Source: Geosiphon pyriformis (Eukaryota; Glomeromycota; Glomeromycetes; Archaeosporales; Geosiphonaceae). From it: a stretch of 32,132 nt of DNA. The DNA is taken from positions 1 to 32,132 of the forward strand of contig JAAOMT010000199.1 of the NCBI GenBank assembly GCA_016748015.1, read 5' to 3'. The notes beneath the pieces were generated by a model, which worked only from the letters and a program-made list of their open reading frames with translations, did no database searches and was not told where the DNA came from. This document shows, piece after piece, positions 1 to 9,956 of the stretch (within the stretch, counting starts at the first letter, position 1; the number at the start of each line of letters is the position of its first letter). The translations under genes were made by a program, and so were the position numbers.

Positions 1-604
<604 letters not shown>

Positions 605-1041
605 GTGGGGTAGCTATCTCCATGAGTTACTCCATTGAGTTTTCTATAATCCACACAAAAGCAGATTTTCCCATTCTTTTTTTAGACAAGTACTACTGGT
701 GATGACCATAAGCTCATTGATGGCTGAATTAGCCCATTGTCAAGCATTCGGTTTATCTCTTGACAGATAATCTCGTGGCTAGCTGGTGGTACTCTGTATG
801 TTCTTTATTTAATTGGCATTGTATCTCCAGTCTTGATCTGATGCTGAATAATGTCAGTTCAGCCAAACTTGTTTTTGCTGGCAAAGATGTTGTTGAAATT
901 GTTGAGCAATATTTTAAGTTGCATATGTTGGAATGGATCTAAGTTTCCCATGTTCATTTGTTCCAATTATTCTGGTTGGAGCAAATAACATTCACTTCAT
1001 CTGTATATCATTTGTGATATAATATTGACATATCCACAAAG
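605..1041 (-). pseudogene. reverse transcriptase, N-terminal part (copy 1)
   Basis: The minus-strand translation matches the start of RT in copy 2 segment by segment: a leader with HQIKTGD and PIKQRAYR, then EINRMLDNGLIQPS, SSPVVLV and CFCVDYRKLNGVT. These are the usual N-terminal fingers motifs of Ty3/gypsy RT. Homology ends around 612 after GDSYPT. The YxDD catalytic motif is therefore missing and the fragment cannot be active. Stops interrupt it, including one before KKNGKI. Unlike copy 2 it keeps an intact codon in DYRKLNG, where copy 2 has a stop. It follows the dUTPase C-terminal segment directly, so the order dUTPase then RT is clear. Confidence 0.85.
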
Positions 1042-1777
1042 TTATGGAAAGTCTGGAATGGTGCTTGGTAGTTGATCCTCTATTTCAGTGCTTAAGTATC
1101 CAATAGTAGTTCTGGCTGGTATTACTATGACATTTCCTGTGTTATTGTAGATAAGAATTTTGATGTGGCTGTAATCTTTGGCTGGTATATAGAGATTGAT
1201 GAGTTCAATCTCTCCTGATTCATAAAGGGTTGGTTCTGCTTCAAAAATCTGATTCTGTTCTTTTACCTTCTGCTTTATCCCTATCATGTACTGGCCATAT
1301 GGTGGAATAGAAATTGTTTGACCTGTTGAGATAATTTCCCTTTGGTCAACAATTTCTTTTTCTGCCATATTGACTGGTATATCTATTCTATTTGTCGATC
1401 CGAATCCCTGTATTCTTCTCGCTGTTATTCCTAATTCCTCTTTCTTTCTCACTGATACTAACTGAACTACTCTAACCAGAAGCAAAAATATTGCCTATCT
1501 TTTTATTGGGCTCTATTATATAGGTCTTTTCTAAGTCATTTTGTAGTATAGCGATGATATTTCTCACATATCCTGTGTCAATTATTCCTCCTCTTATATT
1601 AATCTCTCTTTTCACTAAACTACTCCTAGATGCTAATTGAACCATTGTTGTTGTTGGAATTTCCAGTGCTATTTTCAAATTAAAACAGATGCGTGAATGT
1701 GGTTCCAATTTGATGGCATCTTTTTCTGGATACCTCAAATCAAATCTGGCATCAGTATCATGCATGCATTCTGACAT
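1042..1777 (-). pseudogene. dUTPase-like domain with C-terminal extension (copy 1 pol)
   Basis: dUTPases hydrolyse dUTP to dUMP; in retroelements they may limit uracil in cDNA. The five family motifs are visible in order: motif 1 around DARFDLRYP, motif 2 ASRSSLVKRE, motif 3 GGIIDTGYVRNI with the catalytic Asp, motif 4 around PNKKIG, and the Gly-rich motif 5 QGFGSTNR near 1400. Relative to copy 2, about 4 nt are missing in motif 4 (near 1495), shifting the frame so that the domain is split into 1777-1472 and 1485-1042. After motif 5 a further conserved segment (IPVNMAEKE to TIPDFP) leads into RT. It lies between the acidic spacer and RT. Assignment is by motif reading; no host dUTPase gene structure is seen. 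Confidence 0.8.
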
Positions 1778-1801
1778 AATACCTTTGTTATTATCACTGA
1801 A

Positions 1802-2326
1802 CTATTTTAATTCCAAATCTCTGGTCAGGTCAGGGATTGTAATATATTGTTCATATTTTAAATCAGAGTTTGAATCTGAGTTTGAATTATTGTCATTGTT
1901 ATCACTATTTTGAATGAAGCTGAAACTGGTGTTTTCATCATTATTATTGTCAGAGTTTGAATTGGGATTGAACAGTGATTCTGATTCCGATGTGTAGCTG
2001 CTGATTGGTTCCTTTTCCTCTGGGATTGTGTAGATTATGCAGATTGGTAGATTGTAAATGAGGTCACACTCATTATAATATTGAAAGTCACATGGGATCA
2101 AACAGTAGTCACATAATTAAGTGTTTAGCTGTGCTAACCACTCTTCCTGTTCTTTTTTGGTCAGTGCTAAATTTTGATAATGTTCGTAGAAGTCTTCTGG
2201 ATTGGTCTCAATGTTGAAAAAAGCATCTGGGTTGAGAACTAAGATAATGTTGACTGGTTTTGGAGGATTGTTTTTGATTTCCAAGATTTCGCTGGGTGTG
2301 GTGCTTCCTACTTTGGCGTTTGCCAT
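1802..2326 (-). pseudogene. pol linker: helical segment and acidic Asn/Ser-rich spacer (copy 1)
   Basis: Two adjoining reading frames join the Cys-rich domain to the dUTPase. The first (2326-2117) contains SEILEIKNNPPK and DFYEHYQNLALTKKEQEEW, also found in copy 2 as EEIRTIKNNPSE and FHEHYQELAPTRKEQEQ. The second (2101-1802) contains the conserved YNLPICIIYTIPEEKEPIS and then a low-complexity run of Asn, Ser, Asp and Glu ending just before dUTPase motif 1. This looks like a flexible linker. No enzymatic motif is visible. Conservation in copy 2 shows that it is a genuine part of the polyprotein. Confidence 0.7.
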
Positions 2327-2439
2327 CCACTAGATCTCGTTTTCATTGTGTAGGTATCCATCCAGACGAGAGATTGCTCAGTGCCAAGCAGCAATTATTG
2401 GCAACCATGACTTACCCAGTTGCTGATGAGGATCATGTA

Positions 2440-2727
2440 CTGGCAGGAAGTGTCACACATTCCTCCTCGACTAGGAATGTTGTTTCACATTCCTTCATCG
2501 AGCAACTGTTTGCTGCAAGCAAGACATGGTTTGTTGTCCCACTTGCCTTGTTTTTTTGGGTAGCCATACTGTTTGCAGTGGCAAGGCTTGCAATAATAGT
2601 GGGTTTGCATCCAGTGATTTTTGTCTAATGCGACCCAAGCTCCCATGGAAGAGAGTTTCTTCTCACAATCTTTGCATTTAAGCAGTATGTGTGGTGGTTG
2701 TAGTAGTGGTTCATGGATAGAGTACAA
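2440..2727 (-). pseudogene. three-CxxC Cys-rich domain (copy 1 pol)
   Basis: The minus-strand frame shows three CxxC pairs: KCKDC, YYCKPC and PCLAC, with GAW and KWDNKPC between them. Copy 2 has the same pattern (CINC, YCHPC, CLAC), and copy 3 keeps CVNC with partly lost later pairs. Paired CxxC motifs suggest zinc binding, possibly for nucleic acid or protein contact. It lies between protease and the acidic spacer, where Ty3/gypsy elements do not usually have a separate domain. The function is not established. Confidence 0.7.
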
Positions 2728-3049
2728 ACTTGTCTAGTTACTAGTAGTGTCTTTTGTTAATTCAGTTTCCTCTGATAGGTTGTCTTTTCTTTCTTTTCCC
2801 TTTTCTTTTTCTTCCCAACTTAGTGTAGGTGGCAAGTCATTTTGGTTGTTGTCAATCCAAGTGCCAATGGTGGTTTCCCAGGTATGTTCTTCTTTTTGCT
2901 TTCTTTTTTTATGGTCATCTTTGTTTCAAGTAAGTATGGACAGCAGTTTATTGTGGTCGATGTCAGTCCACAAAACCTGATATGCTTCTCAGGTTGGTTT
3001 TTTTGTTTCCTCCTCAAGTTTGATTAGTGGTTGCAAGTTGGTTGGTTTA

Positions 3050-3726
3050 AAGTAACCACATACTGCTGGTGCTCAAGTATGTTGACCGTTTTGGCTTAGT
3101 TGGAGCTTTTATGTCATCCAATCGAGTATGGCATTTGTTTTGAATAGCCAATTATTTCCAACAAAAGCTTAATACTGAGTGGCTTCCATCACAAAAACTT
3201 TGATGGGTACTATAATGCCGTTAATTTTGATAGGTAGGTTGTCTATTTCGCCTATTGGAGTTTTGATCGCTTTATCAGCTGTGATGATTCTTGCACTGAC
3301 AGTTCACTCAACTCAGCAACCTAATTGATCCATGAGTTGTCTTGTTATGATGCTGCCAGCTGATCCATTATTCAAGATTAGTTTGATGGCATGGCCATCG
3401 ATTTTGGCATCCATATATATGGTGGTGATTGGCTTCTTTTCCAGAACTGCTTTACTGAATAATGGAATTTTGATTGTTTTTTCCAAGTCAAAGGGAAAGA
3501 TAGCCACAAGCAATTTGTCGTTGGTGACAGTTGCTGGTAGAATGTTGTTGGTAAGTGCTTGTTGTTGGTTGGGTCCCAAATTGTTGATAGTGGCATCTTC
3601 TGGGGTAACTAGAAGACTTAAATAGTTCTGGAAATTTGGGTTTTGGGTAGCACTGTTACCCGAATTCCGAGAATGCGATCCTAATGGTGAGTTGGAAGAA
3701 CTGGAGATCAGTTGGTGGACAACCAT
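3050..3726 (-). pseudogene. retropepsin-like aspartic protease (copy 1)
   Basis: Retroelement proteases cleave the Gag-Pol polyprotein. A minus-strand frame (3726-3313) leads through an IYMDAKIDGH strand into LILNNGSAGSII, the position of the active-site loop (usually hydrophobic-Asp-Thr/Ser-Gly-Ala). The catalytic Asp is replaced by Asn. Copy 3 also has Asn at this position. Homology continues after stops through TPIGEID, INGIIVPIKVFVMEA and FVGNNWLFK, down to about 3050. The frame differs from that of gag upstream (4145 and 3726 are out of phase), which could be decay or a gag-pol frameshift. It is followed by a Lys/Glu-rich linker to the Cys-rich domain. Confidence 0.7.
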
Positions 3727-3739
3727 TGCCGATCTTCAG

Positions 3740-5816
3740 TTTTGTGTGATTCTAGGTCTGTGGTGGCCTGATGTCATATTAACTGAATTTTGGGTGGTGT
3801 CTGAATTGATTGGAGTTGATAGATTACTTGTGGCTGCAGTTGATATATTACAGGTGGTTACAATTGATATATTGCTGGTGGCTGTGGTTGATAAACTGGA
3901 GTCTAATATACTGGTGCTTGGTAAATTGGCTGCTGTGTCATTAGCAGGTAAGTGTTTTGATATTGTTCCTGATTTTGTTGATATCTTGGAGTTTGAAATT
4001 GGTGATCAGAGTTTTTATATTGATTTCCCAATTGCTGGTGGTTATAAGCATTGCAGTTTGCTCTAATGTGCCCTTGTTTATCACAGTTGTGACAGACATG
4101 CGTCTCTGGCTGCCACTGCTGATTGGCTGATGTTGAGGAATGCACTTGATTTTGGGAACGATTATAGTTTCCTGAATTGCTGCATTATTGAAGTGGTTGA
4201 TAAATTGTACAATTGTCAGCTAAGTATTCTTCTAATTTCTGATTAATTGAATCACTGAATTGTTTCAATTTGGAGTTCAATTCAGATGATCTATTTATCA
4301 CTAGATTAATGGCTTGGGCGTGGTTGGCCTCAGACTCAGCTGATTCAAAATCTCTAGTGTGTGTGACTGCATCTTGAAGAATGCCTGAATGCAATGGGCA
4401 TACATGTTGCAAGATGCTGCTGTGCAGACCACGGATAAACTGGTTGAGGATCTGTGGTGCTGTGAAATAGTTGGCATCAATTGCCTGGATCTGGTGTAGA
4501 TTTCTATGGAAGCATCTTAGGTAAGTGATAACTGCTTCAGTTTCTCCTTGTTTCATGATGGTAAATGTATTGACTAGGTAGTTGATACTGTTATTGTTGC
4601 TGAAGTATCTTAAAAATTCCACTTTGAAGGCATTAAAGTCTTGTGGTTTATTGATCAAGCTCTGATACCATGAATTGGCAGTATCTTTGAGAAAATAGAA
4701 AATGGTTTGCATTGCTTGGGCATCATTTCATCCATTGGCTGTGATGGCTTTTTCCACATCATTCAGCCATACTTAAGCATTGTCCTCTTCGCTAGTAAAA
4801 TTATCCAGTTTCGCAATTGGTGCGTAGGCCATTGGATCTAAGTTGAGTAGTTGTGGTGGCTGTTGAAGCAGTTGTTGATTTTGTTGAGATGGTAATTGAA
4901 GTGGCTGCTGTATGGGTTTGGCTATTGGATCAATTGGTGGTTAATCAATAATGATTACCAGTAAGTTTGGTTGATTAATTAGATTGGGGTTTCGATTATC
5001 TTGAGTTGGCAGTGTCTGAATATTCGGAGTTTCAACTTCTGAATTTACTGAATTTAAATTTTGCTGGTTCTGAAGATTCGGGGTTTCAAATTCCAGATTT
5101 TCAGTGATCAGGTTCTGGTAAGTAAATTCTTGATCCTCAGTTTTTTCTTCTTCCTCTTTTTCTGATTCCGTTACCTCCCACAAATCAGAAATTCCAAAAT
5201 CTGGTAGAGGTGGCAGTGATTGAATTTCTGATGGTGTTGGTAATTGTGATTTAAATCTCTCGAAATATTTGCTGTATGGTCCTAATAACTCTGCTTTTTT
5301 TTATTTACTTTGGAATGGGAATTGCCCAAATGTTGATGTTACATTTGGTGTGAACACACCTGTAGATAAAATATTGATAGTGCTTCCGGATGTGTAATGA
5401 TATGATAGATATGGTGGGAATTCAATTCTTTGTTTCTTCCAGGTTGGTAGTTGTATCTCTTTAGATGTTACTGCTGGTGTTTGTAACCTTTCTTTGCCTT
5501 TATCTGTGTAGGTGATAAGAAATTGTTGTTGAGTGTACCTTTCAATAATTTGGTTGATTTCTCTGATTATTGGTGTGAAACTATAGTTCCTTGGTAAGTT
5601 GGTGTGTTGGAATAATTCTGTGTAAAAGTTTTCTCTTGCTGTTTCAATGTTAACTGTCCCTCCTAAGCATTCAGTAATTTTGTCATTGATGTAGAAATTG
5701 AAAGCTGATTCGGCTGGGTAATGATTACTGTTTAATCTTAATTGTTGGCTGTATTGTTGAAACAAGGATTTCGCGAATCTTAAATGGTTTGCTCTTATAT
5801 TTTTTGATTCTGCCAC
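3740..5816 (-). pseudogene. gag: matrix/capsid-like region, zinc knuckle, Pro/Gln tail (copy 1)
   Basis: Gag packages the element RNA. From the Met at 5816 (MAESKNIRANH) a single frame runs to at least 3903 and is broken only by in-phase stops, near 5303, 4943, 4775, 4730 and 4185. Domains in order are an N-terminal region (5816-5301), an acidic/Asn-rich stretch (5183-4941), a capsid-like region (4800-4185) with YFLKDTANSWYQSL, and a CCHC zinc knuckle CHNCDKQGHIRANC near 4090-4050. A Pro/Gln/Tyr-rich repetitive tail follows at 3900-3770. The stop near 4730 falls at an expected Trp (ITANG, stop, NDAQ). The start lies about 45 nt downstream of the primer binding site, as expected for an LTR element. 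Confidence 0.85.
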
Positions 5817-5860
5817 TTTTAGTTTTTTCTTGTTAGTGCTAGTTCTCTGTAAGATTATAC

Positions 5861-5876
5861 CTTACAGAAAGCACCA
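5861..5876 (-). other. primer binding site, copy 1
   Basis: On the minus strand, two bases after the LTR end (GTAACA), the sequence reads TGGTGCTTTCTGTAAG. Its complement ends in CACCA, like a tRNA 3' end. Copy 3 (TAGTGCTCCCTGTGAG) and copy 4 have the same site with the same 2-nt spacing. The tRNA species cannot be named from this sequence alone. Confidence 0.75.
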
Positions 5877-6348
5877 AATGTTACAGGTGATTCTTTGGGG
5901 TGTTAAGTGAATAACAAACCTGTAACTTGGTGTGCAAAGCAATTGGTGATGATGATAATCTGAAGGTATTTTATTTGAAGGTTTTCCAATCAAGTTCTTT
6001 GTATAATGGACAGAGATTCAATGGTAACAGTTTATCAGTAGTTTTGTCAATTGCTTGCTCAGCTTGATGGTTGATGATTTTCTTGGTATGATATCTTTCA
6101 TAAGTGTATACCAGTGCTGTTTCCTGATGTCAGTTTCTCTGTAAGTCCTTCAAAAGTAAGTATTGTTTAAGCAAGTTTATTCCTTCATAAGTTCTCCAAG
6201 AGTAAGTATTTTTTAAGTAAGTTTTATTCCTCCATAAGTCCTCCAAGAGTAAATCTTTTAATCAAGTTAGTAGACAACAAAGAAAATAAAGAAAGATAAA
6301 AGAGAAAATAAGAAATAAGCCAAAGTGATTTGCAAGTTAGTATCCCGT

Positions 6349-6373
6349 CAATAGCCATGATTAAGGGCTATTG
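6349..6373. promoter_or_regulatory. conserved LTR hairpin 2 (25 nt)
   Basis: Arms CAATAGCC and GGCTATTG, 8 bp and perfectly complementary, are separated by a 9-nt loop. The same 25-nt unit occurs at 16267-16291, 17584-17608, 22893-22917, 27386-27410 and, weaker, 18835-18859 in the divergent LTR of copy 3. It precedes the pyrimidine-rich tract in the LTR sense. It may be near the transcription start or an RNA processing element; no experimental support. Confidence 0.6.
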
Positions 6374-6397
6374 TTCCAGTATGGTTAAGTATCAGTT

Positions 6398-6422
6398 ACT
6401 ATCAACATGAAGTGTTGATAGT
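6398..6422. promoter_or_regulatory. conserved LTR hairpin 1 (25 nt)
   Basis: Arms ACTATCAACA and TGTTGATAGT form a perfect 10-bp stem around a 5-nt loop. LTR A has the same structure at 16218-16242 with one G-T wobble change. It is lost in LTR B. It lies just upstream of hairpin 2 in the LTR sense. Confidence 0.55.
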
Positions 6423-6544
6423 GAAAAATGAATTTGATATAGTAAATAATTATTTATTTGAGAATTGTGGTAACTAAGCTAAGAATTTTTGGTGTCCCTT
6501 CTGTTTTTTCTGCTTCTAATACTACTGCTATATATACATATTTG

Positions 6545-6716
6545 AGATTCCTCAATTCCTCAATTCCTTGTAACAGAAATCCTGGAATTCCTGGAATCCT
6601 GCAATTTCTGATAAGAAGAATCCTGGAATTCTAGAATCCTGCAATTTTTTGTCAGAGAATCCTGAAATTTTTGGAATCCTGCAATTCCTCTAAGAGGAAT
6701 CTTGGAATTCCATATT
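6545..6716. repeat. LTR U3 repeat block, GAATCCTGGAATTCC type
   Basis: About three imperfect units of roughly 40-45 bp share GAATCCTGGAATTC followed by GAATCCTGCAATT. The motif GGAATTCC is self-complementary. Homologous blocks occur in LTR A (about 15920-16060), LTR C (about 22530-22620) and LTR D (about 27650-27770). The position upstream of the hairpins suggests U3 enhancer-like repeats. Confidence 0.7.
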
Positions 6717-6789
6717 TACTACATCTATATCTGATTGGCTAATATCTACTGACTAATAATACTATATTTTCTATATTCTATGAGTAACA

Positions 6790-7300
6790 ATAATATCATC
6801 GTACCAATTAAGATATTGGTCATAGAAGCCACCCAATACCAAGCACTTGTTGGCAATAACTGGCTGTCCAAAACCAACACAACACTCAATTAGAACACCC
6901 AAAAGCTCCAGATTAGTCAAAACAGTCAACACATATGTGTACCAGCCATGTGTGGCCACTTCAAGCCTATCACTATAACATCAGCACCACTCATTGAGTT
7001 TGAAAAAGAGGAAAAAAAACCTATCTGGAAAGCCTACCAAGTTTTTTGGGCCAACATAGAACACAACGAACTACTGCCAATACTATTATGAGATGACAAA
7101 AAAAAGGAAAAAAGAGAAGAAGAACTTACCAAGGAAACCAACCAAAGTTATTGGGACAGTAATAATCAAAGCAAGCAATCACCAATTTGAACTTGGAAAG
7201 AGAAGGGAAAAAAGAAAAAGAAAGGACCAGAACCAGCCACTACTCCAACATATACTTCATATACTTACTTTTAACTACCACAATTGTATTATTGTCAACC
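6790..7300 (+). pseudogene. protease C-terminal part and charged linker (copy 2)
   Basis: The frame opens with IIVPIKILVIEATQYQA and VGNNWLSKTN, which match the segment after the protease active site in copy 1. It continues with CGHF and a Glu/Lys-rich stretch containing KAYQVFWANIEHNELLPI. The active-site half of protease is missing because the segment begins at the neighbouring LTR. Stops interrupt the frame. No catalytic function is possible from this fragment. Confidence 0.7.
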
Positions 7301-7305
7301 AAAGC

Positions 7306-7510
7306 TTATATGCATCAATTGTGGCAAGAAATTGTTATTAATAAGTGCATGCTGTGGTAATGATGAGAAATACCTAATGACAACTAAATTTTATTGCCAC
7401 CCATGTGTCATTGAATGCTTTGTAAGACCAAAACAAATTGAAAAATGAGATAATAAGCTGTGCTTGGCTTGTGGAGAAACTTTTCTTGACAAAGGAATGT
7501 GAAATGACAT
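7306..7510 (+). pseudogene. three-CxxC Cys-rich domain (copy 2 pol)
   Basis: In the pol frame the translation shows LICINCGKKL, then FYCHPCVIECF, then NKLCLACGETFLDKGM and a stop before NDIP. The three CxxC pairs match those of copy 1. An in-frame TGA before DNKLC stands where copy 1 has Trp (KWDNKPC), an example of Trp-to-stop decay. A putative zinc-binding module with unknown role. Confidence 0.7.
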
Positions 7511-7579
7511 TCCTAAAAAAGAAGGAACATATGACAAATTGTGTCAGTACACAATTCTCATAAACAACTAAGTAAAAAA

Positions 7580-8165
7580 AAAAATGCCCATAGACACTGT
7601 TTAAAGACGAGCAGTCAAGCGCTTGGATGGATGTCTACACAATGATGATAAAATTTGGCAAATGGCTCTTGCCAAAATTGAAGAAGTGTCACCAGAAGAA
7701 ATAAGGACAATTAAAAATAATCCTTCCGAGTTCATAAAACTTGACTGAGACCCAGAACCAGTTCTAAATCTCCTGGACCCAAAACAATTCCATGAACACT
7801 ATCAAGAATTAGCACCCACTAGAAAGGAACAAGAGCAATGATTAAAAGAAATAAACACAAGACTATGTAACCACTGTCTGATCTCATGTAACTTCTAATA
7901 TTGTAATGAGTATAACCTTATTTACAATCTACCACCACACATAATCTACACAATCCTAGAAGAGAAAGAACCAATCAGCAGCTGTGCATCAGAATTGGAA
8001 TCAATTTTCAATTCCAATTTAAACTTAGACAATGATGATGACAAAAACACCAGTTCCAGCTCTGCTCAATATGACAACAAAAATAATAGCAATTCAAACT
8101 CTGATTTAAACTCTAAACAATACATTGCACTTCTTGATCTCACTAAGCAGCAAGAACTGAAATAG
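7580..8165 (+). pseudogene. pol linker and acidic Asn/Ser spacer (copy 2)
   Basis: The pol frame shows KRLDGCLHNDDKIW, EEIRTIKNNPSE, FHEHYQELAPTRKEQEQ, a short Cys-containing piece (LCNHCLISC), IYNLPPHIIYTILEEKEP and then a run rich in Asn, Ser and Asp. It parallels copy 1 over its whole length. The LCNHC and SC pair suggests one more possible metal-binding element before the spacer. No known enzyme motif is visible. Confidence 0.65.
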
Positions 8166-8978
8166 TTCAGCAATAACAACAAAAGTATTATGCAAGAACA
8201 TGTGCATAATACTAATATAGAGTTTGATCTGAGATATTCAGGAAAAGATTCCATCAAATTGGAACCCCATTCATGCACCTGCATTGATCTCAAAATAGCA
8301 CTAAAAATTCTAGCAACAACCATGGTTCAATTAGCATCTAGGAATAGTTTAGTGAAAAAAGAAATCAACATCAGAAAAGGGATAATTGATGTAGGATACA
8401 TAAAAAATATCATTGCTATGCTACAAAATGACTCAGAAAAAGCATATATTATAGATCCAAATGAAAAAATAGCACAGGCAATATTCCTGCCTCTGGTTAA
8501 AATAGCTTAATTAGTATTAATAGGAAACAGAGAAGAATTAAGAATAATAGCAAGAGAGATACAAAGATTCAAATCAATGGGTAGAATAGATGTACTAGTT
8601 AATATGGCAGAAAAAAAAATTTTTGACAAGGGAGAAATTATCTTCATCCATCAACCAATTTTCATTCTATCATATGACCAGTACATGGTAGTTATAGAGA
8701 GAAAAATAAAAGATATGGTGCAGATTTTTAAGACAGAAACAACACTTTGTGAATCAAGAAGAATTGGATTAGTCAATCTGCACATACCAGCCAAAAACCA
8801 CAACCACATCAAAATCCCCATTTATAACAACATGGAAGATATCATTGAGATATTGGAAAGAACTACCATTAGATACTTGACCACCAAAATTGAAAACCAA
8901 CTACCAAACACCATTCCAGACTTTCCACAACTGTGTGAATATGTAGATATCACATCACAAATAATCTATGAATGAGAA
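8166..8978 (+). pseudogene. dUTPase-like domain with C-terminal extension (copy 2 pol)
   Basis: All five dUTPase motifs are in one frame: motif 1 NTNIEFDLRY, motif 2 ASRNSLVKKE, motif 3 KGIIDVGYIKNI with the catalytic Asp, motif 4 PNEKIAQAIFLPL, and motif 5, degraded to QRFKSMGR where copy 1 has QGFGSTNR. One in-frame TAA at 8508-8510 stands at an expected Gln (KIA, stop, LVLIG). A second stop (TGA) follows YE near 8973 at a likely Trp. The extension VLVNMAEKK to TIPDFPQL is shared with copy 1. The frame is shared with RT downstream, so the enzyme was part of Pol rather than a captured host gene with its own start. Inactive as it stands. Confidence 0.85.
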
Positions 8979-9956
8979 GAATGTTATCTGTTCCAATCAG
9001 AACAATTAGAACAGATAAACTTGGGAAATCTAAACTTATTACAACATATGCAACTCAAGATGCTACTCAACAATTTCAATAACATCTTTGCCAGTGAAAA
9101 CAAATTTGGCAGAACTGATATTATTCAACACCAAATCAAAACTGGAGATGCAATGCCAATTAAACAGAAAGCATACAGAGTACTACCAGCCAGCCATGAA
9201 ATCATTCATCAAGAAATTAATTGGATGCTTGACAATGGATTAATTCAGCCATTAATGAGTCCATGGTTATCACCAGTGGTACTAGTCCATAAAAAAAATA
9301 GAAAAATCTACTTTTGTGTGGATTATTAGAAACTGAATGGAGTAACAAAAAAAGATAGCTGCCCAACTCCAAAGATCCAAGAACTTTTTGATGCTTTTGG
9401 AAGAAAGAAATGGTTTTCAACTTTAGATTTAGACAGTAGTTACTGGCAAGTAGCCATGAAATCAGAAGACAAAGAGAAAATGGCTTTTACAACACAAGAA
9501 GAAAATTTCAAATTCAAAATTATGTCATTTGGCTTAATGAATGCTCCAGCCATTTTCCAGCAAATTATGGAGATTGTCTATACTGGACTATTATAAAAAT
9601 CAGTAGTCATATATTTGGATGACATTAATGTGTTCTCAAAAACATTTGATGATCATTTGCATCATTTCCAACAAGTATTTAAAGGACTCAGACGAACAAG
9701 ATTGAAACTAAATGCCAATAAATGCTTCTTTGGCAAAACAAAACTCAAGTTCTTGAGACATCTTGTAAGTAAAAACAGCATTAAAATGGTTCCAAATAAG
9801 ATTGTAATAGTAAAGAACTTTTCAGTACCAACCAACTTAACAGAACTAAAAGCATTCTTGAGATTTGCTGAATACTACTGCTGTTTTATCAAAGACTTTT
9901 CCAAAATAGCTCAACCACTACACCAACTTCAAACAAAGAACACCAAATATGAATAA
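8979..9956 (+). pseudogene. reverse transcriptase (copy 2 pol)
   Basis: RT copies the element RNA into DNA. The frame contains the Ty3/gypsy series QHQIKTGD, PIKQKAYR, MLDNGLIQP, SPVVLVHKKN, CVDY, KLNGVTKKD, FSTLDLDSSYWQV, KMAFTTQE, IMSFGLMNAPAIFQQ and the catalytic YLDD at 9612-9623, followed by the thumb with FLRHLVS and PTNLTELKAFLRF. All core residues of the palm motifs are readable. Three stops break it: TAG at 9327-9329, TAA at 9594-9596 and TAA at 9954-9956. A frame on the opposite strand at 9217-9420 is a shadow. The gene family assignment is secure. Confidence 0.92.

Larger units (their letters stand above)
605..6789 (-). mobile_element. Ty3/gypsy LTR retrotransposon copy 1 (5' LTR to RT, truncated)
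   Basis: Read on the minus strand the element runs LTR (6789-5879), primer binding site, gag, protease, Cys-rich domain, acidic spacer, dUTPase-like domain and the first part of RT. It stops near 605-615, where similarity to copy 2 ends just after the conserved Asp-Tyr-Arg-Lys-Leu-Asn segment of RT. The rest of RT, RNase H, integrase and the 3' LTR are absent. The 5' LTR abuts the protease region of copy 2 at 6789/6790, so copy 1 probably inserted into copy 2. This is the least decayed copy for gag, but it still carries several stops and at least two frame changes. Confidence 0.85.
5879..6789 (-). repeat. 5' LTR of copy 1 (911 bp)
   Basis: The LTR begins TGTTACTCATAG (minus reading, from 6789) and ends GTAACA at 5879, giving TG...CA ends with the 6-bp inverted terminus TGTTAC/GTAACA. 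Four related LTRs lie in the window: A (15854), B (17196), C (22460) and D (27043). Shared parts in order are an EcoRI-like U3 repeat block, an A/T-rich stretch, two hairpins, a pyrimidine-rich tract rich in TTATTTTC, and a terminal segment containing CACCAAGTTAC. It is the best-preserved LTR of the set. Confidence 0.85.

Noticed and set aside
2296-2628. 110-residue open frame on the plus strand with hydrophobic C-terminus
   Set aside because: It lies antisense to the Cys-rich domain and linker of copy 1, which are conserved in copies 2 and 3.
8066-8323. 85-residue minus-strand open frame
   Set aside because: Antisense of the spacer and dUTPase of copy 2.
8190-8510. A free-standing host dUTPase gene
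   Set aside because: The frame continues through stops into RT, and two other copies show the same neighbours, so it is a Pol domain.
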